In this document: piece by piece, positions 31,990 through 41,337 of the stretch
How positions within the stretch are numbered: the first letter of the stretch is position 1
Layout of the letters: each line of letters starts with the position of its first letter
DNA from: Actinomycetes bacterium
GTDB taxonomy: Bacteria > Actinomycetota > Acidimicrobiia > Acidimicrobiales > RAAP-2
DNA length: 55,296 nt
Assembly (NCBI GenBank): GCA_021793515.1
Contig: JAJYSP010000018.1
Coordinates: 1-55,296, forward strand
Direction of reading: 5' to 3'
Position numbers and translations under genes: made by a program
Notes under the pieces: generated by a model
Database searches by the model: none
What the model saw: the letters and a program-made list of their open reading frames with translations, nothing else
Told to the model about the DNA's origin: nothing

Positions 31990-32972
31990 GGCTCGACCTC
32001 GATAGCCCGTCCGATGTACGGCCCACTGCCTGTGTCTAGTGACCAGGCGAACTTTGCGAGTGACGCATGGTTAGATGGTGGAAGCACGAGCTTCATTGCG
32101 AAGCATTCCGATCCGTGGGCCGCCACGGGTGCCGCCCGGGCGCAGTTGAGTGCGAAGGTGCGTACCTCGGGCTTTGCGCCTTTTACGTTTGGTGCGACGA
32201 ATATCGCTTCGGTGAAGTTCGGACACGGCGTGAACGCGACCTCGGTCGCGGTCGGATTGTGCAGCGTGACCACGTAGGAGAGGGTCGTCCCGGCGGACAA
32301 TGTGGTCGGCAACGACGCCGTCGCGGTCAGTGACGCGACACTGCCGGGACGCGGTTCGACGACGCCTGGCGTTGGGGGTCGAACACCGAGTTGGCTCTCG
32401 TCGAGACCGCAGGCGACGTCGAGGTGGACGCCAGTGACGCCGGCGCCACCGCCGCCGTGGGGGAGCAGCACGCGAATCGTGTTGTACGTTGCCAGACGCT
32501 CATTGGCGAGATTTTGCGACTGTGACGGCGAGTTCAGCGCGTTGCAGCCCACGGACGTCCCGAGGAGTAGCAGGCCGCTTCGCCCCGTGGCGAGATCGGT
32601 TCCGTTCAGACCGCCGAAGTAGGTGCCGTCCTTTCGAACGCGAAGTGGTCGCCACTGGCGTGTTCCCGTCTGACCTTCGAGGTCGGGATAGCCGCTCAAC
32701 TGGCACAACGGTCCGGTGTTGGTGAAGACAACGACCGTGAGCTCGTTACCGAGTCCCGCGCCACCCCGGCCCAGGCGCGTCTCCAAGTGGCTCGAGTGGC
32801 ACGGCGCCGCAGGGGCCAACGTGGTCGTGGTCGTCGTCGTGGTGGTCGTCGGAGAGGCCGTCAGCGCCGCCCAGGGGACAACACCGCCCGACGGGGCCGC
32901 GGTGCCACACGAACTGAGCACCAGGGATGCAACCGTGGCGCCCGCGATACGAACGAGCCCGAGGGCTTTCAT
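31986..32972 (-). CDS. DUF4232 lipoprotein with poly-Thr linker
   Basis: 328-aa lipoprotein: lipobox LVLSSC with Cys22, then a linker with about ten consecutive Thr (a GTC/GTG-rich tract on the plus strand near 32820-32850), then two beta-rich segments with conserved Cys pairs (CQLSGYPDLEG is the DUF4232 hallmark) and a second DUF4232-like part including VTLHNPTATEV and CPNFTEAIF. Location is the outer leaflet of the membrane. It is coupled to the neocarzinostatin-like gene downstream (4-bp overlap), suggesting they act together on the cell surface. No substrate is known. Confidence 0.82.
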   Translation of the reverse strand: MKALGLVRIAGATVASLVLSSCGTAAPSGGVVPWAALTASPTTTTTTTTTTLAPAAPCHSSHLETRLGRGGAGLGNELTVVVFTNTGPLCQLSGYPDLEGQTGTRQWRPLRVRKDGTYFGGLNGTDLATGRSGLLLLGTSVGCNALNSPSQSQNLANERLATYNTIRVLLPHGGGGAGVTGVHLDVACGLDESQLGVRPPTPGVVEPRPGSVASLTATASLPTTLSAGTTLSYVVTLHNPTATEVAFTPCPNFTEAIFVAPNVKGAKPEVRTFALNCARAAPVAAHGSECFAMKLVLPPSNHASLAKFAWSLDTGSGPYIGRAIEVEP

Positions 32973-33185
32973 GTCCGCATCCTAGAGACGTGGCCGACGA
33001 TGGATCGCGTCCGGTCAAACGGCGACGTCAACTGGGCGAGCGGTGAACGGCCAGCGCACAGATCCCGTGGTCCGGTCTTGGACCTCGTATGCCACGTGGT
33101 CAGCGCGAGGGGACACTGGTTGAGTGGTCCGTTGTCGCACTCCACGTTCCGGGTCCTTCGCCCGCGCGGCCGTTGGGGCCCGTCG

Positions 33186-33905
33186 TCATGTGGAGGCGAG
33201 GTCGCAAGCGTCCGCGAATGCCGCCATCGACGTGAAGGTCCAGTTTGGGGTGACGGCTATCGACGGCGCGGGTGTCGCGCCCCAGCCCGGTGTGGCGTGA
33301 CGCCGGTTAATCCATGCCGTGGGGAGCCCTGCCGCCTGGGCGGGCACGTGGTCATGAAAGAGACTCTGTGCGACGTGCAGTAACCGACCGGCCCCAATTC
33401 CCAGTCGTCGGCGCTCCTCGTCGAGTGCCTCGAAGTTCCGCGGTGACGGTTTGTACGATCCGACGTCCTGTGCGGTGATGATGCTGGTGAAGGTGACACC
33501 CAATCGATCGTTCGACCTGGCGAAGGACGCGCGGTCGACGTTGGAGAGGATGATGAGATGGTAGTGAGACGCGAGTCGAGCGAGTGCCGCCGCCGAGTCA
33601 TCGAACGCCGGCCAGTCGGGTACCGAGTCCGCGAGCGCCCTCGCTTCGGCGTCACTCACCGGCACGGCGAGTTGGTGACCCAGATCTCGCATGGCGCGAG
33701 CGAGAATGTCGGGGTAGAGGTCCGCGGGGTGGGCGGCTTCGCCAGTCGCCTCGTGACTGGCGTACGCATTGAGTAACTCCTCGTCGGTCATGGCGACACC
33801 GTGTTCATCGGCCCAGCGACGTAGGACGACCGTCATGCCCGTCTCCCAGTCGATGAGCGTTCCGTAACAGTCGAAGCTGAGGGCGTCGAATTCGTTGAGG
33901 TTCAT
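33186..33905 (-). CDS. HAD hydrolase, haloacid dehalogenase type II-like
   Basis: 239-aa HAD protein with motif I SFDCYGTLIDWE (nucleophile Asp near residue 10), motif II ILSNVDR and motif III KPSPRNFE. The pattern FDCYGTLIDWE is that of L-2-haloacid dehalogenases and related phosphatases. ATG at 33905 begins the conserved N-terminus with AAGGTG upstream; the frame extends to 33986 without support. It is divergent from the GNAT gene at 34059. The true substrate cannot be told from sequence; many relatives are not dehalogenases. Confidence 0.88.
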   Translation of the reverse strand: MNLNEFDALSFDCYGTLIDWETGMTVVLRRWADEHGVAMTDEELLNAYASHEATGEAAHPADLYPDILARAMRDLGHQLAVPVSDAEARALADSVPDWPAFDDSAAALARLASHYHLIILSNVDRASFARSNDRLGVTFTSIITAQDVGSYKPSPRNFEALDEERRRLGIGAGRLLHVAQSLFHDHVPAQAAGLPTAWINRRHATPGWGATPAPSIAVTPNWTFTSMAAFADACDLAST

Positions 33906-34058
33906 GGTGCACCTTGGGCGAAAAGGTCGGTGTCTGTCAACCCGGTCAACCGTGCACGGTACCAGAGCGATGGTCGCCGACGACACCGCGCGTGACGCTT
34001 GTGGTGTACCTGCGGAGCGCCGAGCGTGGCGACCCTCGCTCGGGGTACAGTCAGTCGC

Positions 34059-34628
34059 GTGACTGTGCCAGCTCCCACGTTGGGAACGGACCGCCTGCGA
34101 CTTCGTCCCTTCGAGGACAGCGACGCGAACGCCCTGTTCGCACTACACAGCAACGCTCGCGTCATGCGTTACTGGGACGCGCCGCCCTGGCGTGAGGCGA
34201 CACGCGCGACGCAGTTCATCGCGGCGTGCCGGCAGATCGCCGAGTCGGGTAGCGGGACGCGCCTGGCGGTGGAGCGCCGCTCGGACGGTGCGTTCATCGG
34301 CTGGTGCGCCTTGACGCGGTGGAACCCCGAGTACCGCAGCGCGTCGATGGGCTACTGCTTCGATGCCGCGACGTGGGGTCGCGGTTACGCGACCGAGGCG
34401 GGACGGGCGCTGCTGCGGTGGGGATTCAGCGCGCTGGCGCTCAACCGGGTCCAGGCGGAGGCCGATACGCGCAACGTGGCTTCGGCGCGCGTGCTCGAGA
34501 AGCTGGGCTTCCTGCGCGAAGGGACACTACGCGAAGACTGCGTCGTGGACGGTGAGGTCTCGGATTCGTGGGTGTTCGGTTTAATCAGGCGAGACTGGGA
34601 ATCGCTGACGGACCCTGGAATGGCGTGA
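34059..34628 (+). CDS. GNAT-family N-acetyltransferase (RimJ-like)
   Basis: 189-aa acetyltransferase of the RimJ/RimL group: TDRLRLRPFEDSDANALF at the start, acetyl-CoA motif region RGYATEAGRALLRWGF, and the terminal ASARVLEKLGFLREGTLR. Its substrate could be a protein N-terminus, amino acid or small molecule. GTG at 34059 is preferred: a -10-like TACAGT (34046-34051) ends 7 nt before it, and there is no SD, so it looks leaderless. An in-frame ATG at 33999 lies before this promoter. Confidence 0.9.
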   Translation: MTVPAPTLGTDRLRLRPFEDSDANALFALHSNARVMRYWDAPPWREATRATQFIAACRQIAESGSGTRLAVERRSDGAFIGWCALTRWNPEYRSASMGYCFDAATWGRGYATEAGRALLRWGFSALALNRVQAEADTRNVASARVLEKLGFLREGTLREDCVVDGEVSDSWVFGLIRRDWESLTDPGMA

Positions 34629-34764
34629 GACGCAACGTAGGTGACGCTGAAGCGGTGATGCGGCCGACGTCGTCAGATAAATCGACGAACTCGGCTGCAC
34701 GACCGCGTTCCCGCGATTGATACCACGTCCGTTTTGACTATCGGTTACTGGTGTCGCTCGTCGA

Positions 34765-35241
34765 TTACTTATCGAGTTCTGCGAGTACCTCGCCGATGAT
34801 CTTGGTCATCTTGTGGGCCGGGAGTGGTTCGCCCCCCTCGGCCTCGGCCACCTCGCTGGCGAACGCCTCGACGGAGTGTGTTCCGCCCACGAGCACGTAA
34901 CGCAACGCCTCGCCAGTTGCCTCGGCGTCGGTCACGTGCGCGAGTGCAGCAATGACGTCGTGATCGGGGGACTCGCCGACTGCATGGACGACACGCATCG
35001 CCTCCTCGCGACCGCTCGCCGTGGAGACGACGGGTTCGCGATCGGGATTCTGCTGCAAGTCCCATTCAGTGAGTGCCTCGTTGTAACCGCCCTCACCGGG
35101 GTGCAGGACTCGAGTCGTCGGTGCGCCGGCGTCGCCAGCCCCATCGCTGGAAGTCTGCTCGGGTACATCGTCGCCGTCGTGGTGCCGTGTCTCTGGAATT
35201 GGCACGACCAGGCTCCCGTCGGGGTTCCGAATGATTTCCAT
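34765..35241 (-). CDS. Conserved hypothetical acidic protein
   Basis: 158-aa soluble, acidic protein with no recognised domain. The N-terminus MEIIRNPDGSLVVPIPE is followed by a low-complexity acidic stretch, then a compact helical part (residues about 85-155) with ALAHVTDAEATGEALRYVLVGG and a Lys-rich terminus. ATG at 35241 has GGGAG about 8 bp upstream; the first ATG at 35262 has none. G/C at third positions is high as in neighbours, which supports coding. Function is unknown. Confidence 0.68.
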   Translation of the reverse strand: MEIIRNPDGSLVVPIPETRHHDGDDVPEQTSSDGAGDAGAPTTRVLHPGEGGYNEALTEWDLQQNPDREPVVSTASGREEAMRVVHAVGESPDHDVIAALAHVTDAEATGEALRYVLVGGTHSVEAFASEVAEAEGGEPLPAHKMTKIIGEVLAELDK

Positions 35242-35575
35242 ATCGTTTCTCCCTTCGGACATCGCGTGGTGCCCGCTAGAGCCAACCTACGGGGCAGGGA
35301 TTGAGATGAAGCCGCCCGTGGCCAATACCGGCTGTGATCTGGGCCAACCCGTCTGGGGCCGTGCACGTTCTGGGCGCGAACAACGCACGTGTGGGCCCGG
35401 TGATCGCGTGTGCGACTTCGCGGAACGGATCGGTTGCAAGCAGGTGCAACTAGTCAAGGTGTGGCGAACACGGTCTCAAGGGCATCACGAGGGCGCGATG
35501 CGACTGCATCGCGCACCGGATGCTGCGCAGCGCAATCGCCTGGACCGCGGCGCGTCGATCACGACGACACCTCTG
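35242..35575. other. Intergenic region between the acetyltransferase and the hypothetical gene
   Basis: About 330 bp with no frame having both a plausible start and coding bias. It contains the hairpin at 35493-35514 and a second short palindrome GCTGCGCAGC near 35522-35535. No promoter pair was recognised for the hypothetical gene at 35241. Confidence 0.45.
35493..35514. terminator. Strong GC hairpin downstream of the acetyltransferase gene
   Basis: Exact 9-bp arms GCGCGATGC (35493-35501) and GCATCGCGC (35506-35514) with a 4-nt loop GACT. It is about 60-80 bp past the minus-strand acetyltransferase stop and before the next gene. There is no T-tract, so it is a candidate factor-dependent or attenuating structure rather than a classic intrinsic terminator. 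Confidence 0.4.
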
Positions 35576-36118
35576 TCACAGTCGTCGCAGAATCCTCGCC
35601 GGGACGCCGGCCACCAGCGAGGCCGGCGGCACATCGGAAGTCACGACGGCTCCGGCCGCGACGACGGCGCCAGTTCCGATTGTGACGCCCGGCAGGATCG
35701 TGGCGGCGGCTCCGATCCAGACATTCGAACTGATGGTGATGGGAGCGGCGGTGATGTAGTCGCGTCGCTGGTCTGGCTCTACGGGGTGTCCCGCGGTGAC
35801 CAGGTTTACTTTGTGGGCGAACATCACGTCGTCGCCGATATCGATGGCGGCGTGTCCGGTGAACGCGCACTGCGAGCCGATGAACACGCCCCGACCGACG
35901 CTGATGTTAAGGCCGTAGTCCGAGTAGAAGGGGGGGATCAGCGTGAAACCGTCGCCCACGGTCTTGCCAATGAGTTCCTCGACGATCCTCGTAATTGCTT
36001 CAGGGTCGTCCAATGAACAGGTGTCCAACATTGACGAGAGTCGGGTCGCGACCTTGACACGTTCGAAGAGGGCGCGTGACTCGGTGGTCTTGGTCGCTAT
36101 CCACTGACTCCTGTCCAC
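35576..36118 (-). CDS. Sugar O-acetyltransferase (maltose/galactoside type, LbH fold)
   Basis: 180-aa hexapeptide-repeat enzyme. An N-terminal helical MAT domain includes SRALFERVKVATR and a FYSDYGLNISVGRGVFIG region; the left-handed helix repeats follow, with catalytic His in VTAGHPVEPDQR, and the end ASLVAGVPARILR is classic for Maa/LacA/NodL-type proteins. It transfers acetyl from acetyl-CoA to a sugar hydroxyl. GTG at 36118 has AGGAG about 6 bp upstream. It is transcribed divergently from the helicase at 36468. Confidence 0.93.
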   Translation of the reverse strand: MDRSQWIATKTTESRALFERVKVATRLSSMLDTCSLDDPEAITRIVEELIGKTVGDGFTLIPPFYSDYGLNISVGRGVFIGSQCAFTGHAAIDIGDDVMFAHKVNLVTAGHPVEPDQRRDYITAAPITISSNVWIGAAATILPGVTIGTGAVVAAGAVVTSDVPPASLVAGVPARILRRL

Positions 36119-36467
36119 GGTTCTCCTGTCTGAGGTGACGACGCAATGGTGCCCCGAGTTTATGAGTCGTCACTGCAGTGAATGAGGGAGCACCCACGTC
36201 GATGCACCGCTAGTGGTGGGCGGATGGGCGATGGCGCAGCGTGGGATAGTCCATGGCGCTCGCGGTGCCGTGCGGTGTTCAGCGACGTCGTCTCGGTCGA
36301 GCTCGCTCAGTCGCCCTTTTCGTCCCCGACTCGGGGAGTCGTTGTCCCGGGTACCGAAGGCGCGGTTCGTCGCGTGCGACACCGATGGGGCAAGATGCTG
36401 GGGTGTTAAACCACTGCAAACGTGCGGCGCGATACGTGCCGTACCCGAACGTCGGTGGTGGGCGGAC
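36119..36467. other. Region between divergent acetyltransferase and helicase genes
   Basis: About 350 bp. The helicase frame is open through part of it (from 36213) but without initiator quality: the reading there is basic and low in hydrophobics, and an SD-like region is seen only near 36455. It probably holds promoters for both flanking genes; none was clearly recognised. Confidence 0.4.
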
Positions 36468-39389
36468 GTGAGCGACGTCGAACGACCTTCCCAGCTAGGT
36501 GTGGACCGAGTTCGACCGACGACGTCGCGAGACCGCTGGTCCACGTTGGCCGGGCCATCCGTGCTCGGGCGCTCGGTACTACTCATCCCCGGCGTCGAAG
36601 TCCCTTCGCCGTGGGCAGACGCCGACCACATCGCACTAGACGAGGCGTCGTTGAAGAGCCCGAACACCCTGCGCGCGGTTCGCCACGCCTATCTCACGCG
36701 CACGCCCACGGTCTACGAGGTTGCACCTGGTCTCAAAGTTCCCGATCGAGGGGTGGACCGTCGAGAGGTGTGGGCGATTGCCCCGAACCTGGATTTCGTG
36801 GCTGAGGCGACGTTACGGCTCGCTCGGGCCAACGCCGTCGACGCCCGCGACGTGACATCGCCATCGTGGCCGTTGATCGCGCTGGCACTGGCGGCGGGTG
36901 CGTCGCCCGCCACGCACCACCACGCCGACGTGATCGTGCGTGATGACACGTTGGCGTGGTGCGACGGCGGTCCGGTGCACCTGTGGGGTGTCGACGACGC
37001 GCGGTTCGGTGGCGCGGTGGTCATCCCTCGCGTGGCACTCACCAGGGGACTACTTACACCGATCGCGGCGCACAAACCGACGGCGGTGCTCGCTCGCGAC
37101 CAACTCGCGGCGGTCACCGATCCTTCGACGCGTGCTCGGGTCATCGCGCCGGCAGGATCAGGTAAGACGAGGGTCCTCACCGAGCGTGCGCGTCACGTAC
37201 TCAACGCCGGTGTACCGAGTGAAGCCCTCCTGCTCGTCGCCTTTAACAAACGAGCCCAAGGGGAGATGCGAGAGCGAACGGGTGACCATCCCCGCCTGCA
37301 GATCCAAACGCTCAACGCACTGGCACTGTCGATCGTGAATGGAACGAACGGGTTTCTGAGTCGGGGCGTTCGACGTCGGCACGCCAGTGAGCGTGACGTG
37401 CGCGACATCATTGCCACCTATGTCAAACTTCCCCGCAGGGCAAACACCGATCCAGCGGTCGCGTGGATCGACGCGCTGAGCGAGGTACGCCTTGGTCTTC
37501 GCTCCCCCCAATCGGTCGAAGACGAGTACCAGGGTGACCTCGAAGGTTTCGCAGCCTTCTTCCCCCAGTTCCGTCAGCACCTCGCCACCCACCAACAAGC
37601 GGACTTCGACGAACAGGTCTACTTGGCCCTCGAAACGCTGCTGCGCGAACCCGAAGTCCGCCTCGCCGCCGAGCGTCGAGCGGAGATCTTGTTGGTCGAC
37701 GAGTTCCAGGACCTCACACCCGCACACATGCTGTTGCTTCGCCTGCTCGCGGGCCCATCGCTCACGATATTCGCCGTCGGCGACGACGATCAGACGATCT
37801 ACGGTTTCTCGGGCGCGACGCCGGAGTGGCTTGTACGCTTCGAGGACCACGTACCTGACGCCGTGCATCACGCGCTCGAGGTGAACTACCGCTGTCCGGC
37901 GCCGGTCGTCGAAGCGGCCGCCAACCTGTTGTCGCACAACACCGTTCGCGTGGCCAAGCAGATCCGACCCGGGCCGACGAGCGTGCGGACCCCCGATTCC
38001 TATGCCGTCGCCGTCGTCGACGATCAGGTGGAACACGTGAAGCACGCCGTTCGTCAGTTACTGGACGTCGGCACCTCGCCAACCCAGATAGCGGTGCTCT
38101 CCAGGGTGAACGCCAACCTCGTGCCCGTCCAGGTGTCGCTGCTCGACGCGGGCATTGGGGTGAACGTCCGCGACGGCAGCGAGTTCCTGCGATCCTCGGG
38201 TGTGCAGGCCGCGCTCGCGTGGCTACGCCTCGCGGTGCGGCCGGACCGGCTAGTCGGCACTGACGTCATGCTCGCCGCGCACCGTCCGGGGCGCGGCATC
38301 CAGCCACGGGCGCGCGAGTGGATGGGGGAGCAGACGTCCATTGAAGCCTTGAAGCAGCTCGCGGGTCGCCTTGATGAACGCACGGCCAAGAAGATCGTCG
38401 AGTTCGTCGGTGACCTCGAACTCGTCGCCGAGTTCTCGAAGCGCGCGACGACGTCGGCGCTTCTCGAGTTCATTCGCGGTGACATAGGTCTTGAGCGCTC
38501 ATTGGCGACGCTCGACCACGCGCATCAAGGTCGAAATCAGGCACTCAACTCGGACGGCCTGCGCAGCCTGGTCGCCCTCGGTCGCCAACACGCGAACCCG
38601 TCGACTTTCGACAGCTGGCTGCGCGGAATGCTCGAGGTACCATCCGACGAATACGGTGTGGTTCTCGCGACGGTCCACAAGGTGAAGGGCCTTGAATGGC
38701 CTCACGTCATCGTCTACGACGCGAGCGCCTCCGTCTTTCCACACCGCTTGAGTAATGACCTCGAAGAGGAGCGCCGTGTCTTCCACGTGGCGATCACCCG
38801 GTGCATCTCGTCGCTCACGATCACTGCGGCGCGTGGTGAGCCGTCACAGTTCCTCGATGAGCTCGCGGCTCCGTTCGATGCCTCAAAGGGGCCGACGCAA
38901 GACCTGAGCGATCGGGACTCTCGCAAGGGCGCCACCGTCTTTGCGCCGATCACCGCTGAGGTCGGCCAGCGGTTCACGTGGGGTGGCTATGACTTCGAGA
39001 TTCGTTCCGTGGATCTCGACGGGGTGACGGTCGCCACCGGCTCGACGCGCCCCACGCATATCCCCTTCGGTTGGACCGTGGTGGTGAACGGCCGATCGCG
39101 CACATTGGTCGCCCCAAGCAGTGCGACGAACTCGCGAGCGCCCGGTACAGCCGTTGACGCCGACCTCTACACCGCGCTCAAGTCGTGGCGAATGGAACAG
39201 GCGAGAGCGGACAAGGTACCGGCGTACGTGATCTTCAACGACAAGACACTCGACGAGCTCTGCCGTGTGCAGCCGTGCACGATACGTGATCTCCTCCTTA
39301 TCGGTGGTATCGGCCCGGCCAAGGCCGATCGCTACGGTGACCAGATCGTGGCGATCATTGTCGAGGGGGTCACGAAGACCACCACGTGA
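36468..39389 (+). CDS. UvrD/Rep-family helicase with N-terminal extension and C-terminal HRDC domain
   Basis: Superfamily 1A DNA helicase of about 973 aa. Walker A APAGSGKT lies near residues 227-235, motif II is DEFQDL, motif III is GDDDQTIYGFSGA, motif IV-V is VNYRCP and TVHKVKGLEW, and motif VI is VAITRC. An HRDC domain occupies about 897-968, containing LYTALKSWRMEQA and DLLLIGGIGPAKA. That architecture matches actinobacterial UvrD2, but the first about 225 residues are an extra domain that I do not recognise. GTG at 36468 is the chosen start; ATGs as far back as 36213 are in frame. A role in repair or replication-fork processing is inferred from the family. Confidence 0.9.
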   Translation: MSDVERPSQLGVDRVRPTTSRDRWSTLAGPSVLGRSVLLIPGVEVPSPWADADHIALDEASLKSPNTLRAVRHAYLTRTPTVYEVAPGLKVPDRGVDRREVWAIAPNLDFVAEATLRLARANAVDARDVTSPSWPLIALALAAGASPATHHHADVIVRDDTLAWCDGGPVHLWGVDDARFGGAVVIPRVALTRGLLTPIAAHKPTAVLARDQLAAVTDPSTRARVIAPAGSGKTRVLTERARHVLNAGVPSEALLLVAFNKRAQGEMRERTGDHPRLQIQTLNALALSIVNGTNGFLSRGVRRRHASERDVRDIIATYVKLPRRANTDPAVAWIDALSEVRLGLRSPQSVEDEYQGDLEGFAAFFPQFRQHLATHQQADFDEQVYLALETLLREPEVRLAAERRAEILLVDEFQDLTPAHMLLLRLLAGPSLTIFAVGDDDQTIYGFSGATPEWLVRFEDHVPDAVHHALEVNYRCPAPVVEAAANLLSHNTVRVAKQIRPGPTSVRTPDSYAVAVVDDQVEHVKHAVRQLLDVGTSPTQIAVLSRVNANLVPVQVSLLDAGIGVNVRDGSEFLRSSGVQAALAWLRLAVRPDRLVGTDVMLAAHRPGRGIQPRAREWMGEQTSIEALKQLAGRLDERTAKKIVEFVGDLELVAEFSKRATTSALLEFIRGDIGLERSLATLDHAHQGRNQALNSDGLRSLVALGRQHANPSTFDSWLRGMLEVPSDEYGVVLATVHKVKGLEWPHVIVYDASASVFPHRLSNDLEEERRVFHVAITRCISSLTITAARGEPSQFLDELAAPFDASKGPTQDLSDRDSRKGATVFAPITAEVGQRFTWGGYDFEIRSVDLDGVTVATGSTRPTHIPFGWTVVVNGRSRTLVAPSSATNSRAPGTAVDADLYTALKSWRMEQARADKVPAYVIFNDKTLDELCRVQPCTIRDLLLIGGIGPAKADRYGDQIVAIIVEGVTKTTT

Positions 39390-39444
39390 TGACCGGGTTC
39401 AGCCTCGCTGGTGGCTAACGACGTGCCCTTGTGGAATCGGTCGA

Positions 39445-40272
39445 TCAGTCGACGGTCGACGTGATCGGCTCGGGGCGTCGAGGGAGCCACGGGATGATCG
39501 CGGACGTTCGCTGCTGGTAGCGCGAGTACTCGGGATACCGCGAGATCGTGATGCTCTCGGTGAATCTGGTGGATCCGATGAAGAGCAGTGTCAGGAGTAC
39601 CGCGCCGATCACCGACCACTGGCGTAGTGAGCCCGCAGCGGAACAACCCATCAAGAAGATCACCCACCACTGGGCGACTTCGAAGAAATACGCGGGGTGA
39701 CGTGAGTACCGAAAGAGTCCCTCCTGGAGGAACTGCGGCTGGGGCGTCCGTTCCGCCGCGATCTCGGCGGCCTTCCACGACTGGAAGTCCCACTGCTGCT
39801 GGTCGGCCACCGTTTCGCCGGCCGTACACGCCAGAAAGAGCACGGCGAGGATGACGTCGACGATGCCGTATGAGTGGGAACGGTGTTGATACGCCGTCCA
39901 GAGGGGAAGCACGATCGCCACGAGGATGAAGTTCTGATAGAGGACGATGAAGAAGACATTGAAGATCTGGAACTGCCAGCGAGGCATGCGGGCACGCAGG
40001 ACTGCCCAACGGTAGTCCTCGACGCCGGAGTAGCCGCCCTTACGCGCGAAATTGAAGGTGAGTCGTGCACCCCATGTCGCGATCACGATTGCCATGACGT
40101 CAAGTCGTGGGTCGCGCAAGCGCACGGAACCGGCTAACTCGACGGCGTAGACAATCGGCACGATCGACCAACTTCGATCGACCCACGAGTAGTCACGCGT
40201 CACGAGTGACGCGAGGAGCGCTAACACGCTGGCTGCGCCGGCGGTCACGACGACAACGAGGAGCGGGTCCAT
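39445..40272 (-). CDS. DUF1295 membrane protein (steroid 5-alpha-reductase-like)
   Basis: 275-aa integral membrane protein with about six to seven hydrophobic segments. The C-terminal motif FRYSRHPAYFFEVAQWW is the DUF1295/isoprenylcysteine-methyltransferase-like NADPH/SAM-binding signature; an early YSWVDRSW motif is also typical. Substrate unknown; relatives are described as putative lipid or steroid reductases. ATG at 40272 has a -10-like TAGCAT (40284-40279) 6 nt upstream and no SD, so it may be leaderless. Confidence 0.88.
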   Translation of the reverse strand: MDPLLVVVVTAGAASVLALLASLVTRDYSWVDRSWSIVPIVYAVELAGSVRLRDPRLDVMAIVIATWGARLTFNFARKGGYSGVEDYRWAVLRARMPRWQFQIFNVFFIVLYQNFILVAIVLPLWTAYQHRSHSYGIVDVILAVLFLACTAGETVADQQQWDFQSWKAAEIAAERTPQPQFLQEGLFRYSRHPAYFFEVAQWWVIFLMGCSAAGSLRQWSVIGAVLLTLLFIGSTRFTESITISRYPEYSRYQQRTSAIIPWLPRRPEPITSTVD

Positions 40273-40394
40273 TCAAAAATGCTAGCGACCCTCTACGCAC
40301 TCGACGGCGAGTGGAGTCGACGTTCAGTGCTGGGGGATGAAGCCGAGCGTGCCGGGGGTGGCTTACCCTGTGGGGAGCGGATGAGGAGGAGCAC

Positions 40395-41183
40395 GTGATT
40401 CTCGATCTCTTTCGATTGGACGGCCAGGTGGCCGTGGTCACTGGAGCGGGCCGCGGGATCGGCGCCGCGAGCGCCGTCGCGCTTGCGGAGTGCGGTGCTG
40501 ACGTCGTCATCGCCTCACGGACGCAGGGCGACTTGGACCAGGTGGCCGAACTGGTCAGTGTGACCGGAAGACGCGCCGTCACGGTCGCGGCGGATCTCTC
40601 CGACGTTGACGCAGTCCGACGTCTCGCCGAGGTCGCACGCAGTGAGTTCGGCCGGCTCGACGTCGTGGTGAACAACGTGGGCGGTGCGATCCCGCTTCCG
40701 TTCTTCGACACCACGGTCGACTATCTCGAGGAGGCGTTTCACTTCAACGTCTCAACTGCGCACGCACTCAATCTGGTGGCCGTCCCCTTGATGCTGGAAC
40801 AAGGTGGCGGTGCCATCGTCAATATCTCCTCCGTGATGGGACGCGTATCGGGGCGGGGCTACGCCGCCTACGGTTCGGTGAAGGCCGCCCTCGCGCACTA
40901 CACCCGTCTCATCAGCAAGGACCTCGCACCGAAGATCCGAGTGAACGCGATTGCGGCCGGATCGACGGCGACGTCGGCGCTGGAGATCGTGACGGGAACA
41001 CCAGAGCTCAAAACGATGGTGGAATCATCGACGCCGCTTCGCCGGATAGCTGACCCCGCCGAGATCGCGGCGAGCGTGGTCTACTTGGCGTCGGCCGCCG
41101 GCGCGTTCCTCACGGGCAAGGTCCTCGAGGTGGACGGCGGTACCGACATACCGTCACTGGACTTCGGTCTCCCCGATCTGTAA
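40395..41183 (+). CDS. Short-chain dehydrogenase/reductase (SDR)
   Basis: 262-aa classical SDR: cofactor motif [12 protein letters not shown] (15-26), NNVGG structural motif, catalytic Ser in NISSVMG and YxxxK as YGSVK (Tyr/Lys about 153-157). The C-terminal [22 protein letters not shown] is the standard SDR ending. It probably reduces or oxidises a keto or hydroxy group with NAD(P)(H). GTG at 40395 has GAGGAG at 40383-40388. It is convergent with the MFS gene to its right. The substrate is not evident. Confidence 0.93.
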   Translation: MILDLFRLDGQVAVVTGAGRGIGAASAVALAECGADVVIASRTQGDLDQVAELVSVTGRRAVTVAADLSDVDAVRRLAEVARSEFGRLDVVVNNVGGAIPLPFFDTTVDYLEEAFHFNVSTAHALNLVAVPLMLEQGGGAIVNISSVMGRVSGRGYAAYGSVKAALAHYTRLISKDLAPKIRVNAIAAGSTATSALEIVTGTPELKTMVESSTPLRRIADPAEIAASVVYLASAAGAFLTGKVLEVDGGTDIPSLDFGLPDL

Positions 41184-41337
41184 CGAGACCATCCCGGTGA
41201 CGGGGCTCGGTGCTAACCACGTCGTTGGAATGCCCGTAGGTCGACGGGTCGGCCGGGCGCAGCCGGTCCCACAGCTATCGAAGGGATCGTGTGGTGGTAG
41301 CACGGTGCACGAGGCGACGGCTTCGCTTCCGGCGTTT

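Noticed and set aside
41184-41337. Terminator between the convergent SDR and MFS genes
   Set aside because: GC-rich short repeats are present, but no clear stem plus T-run could be defined.
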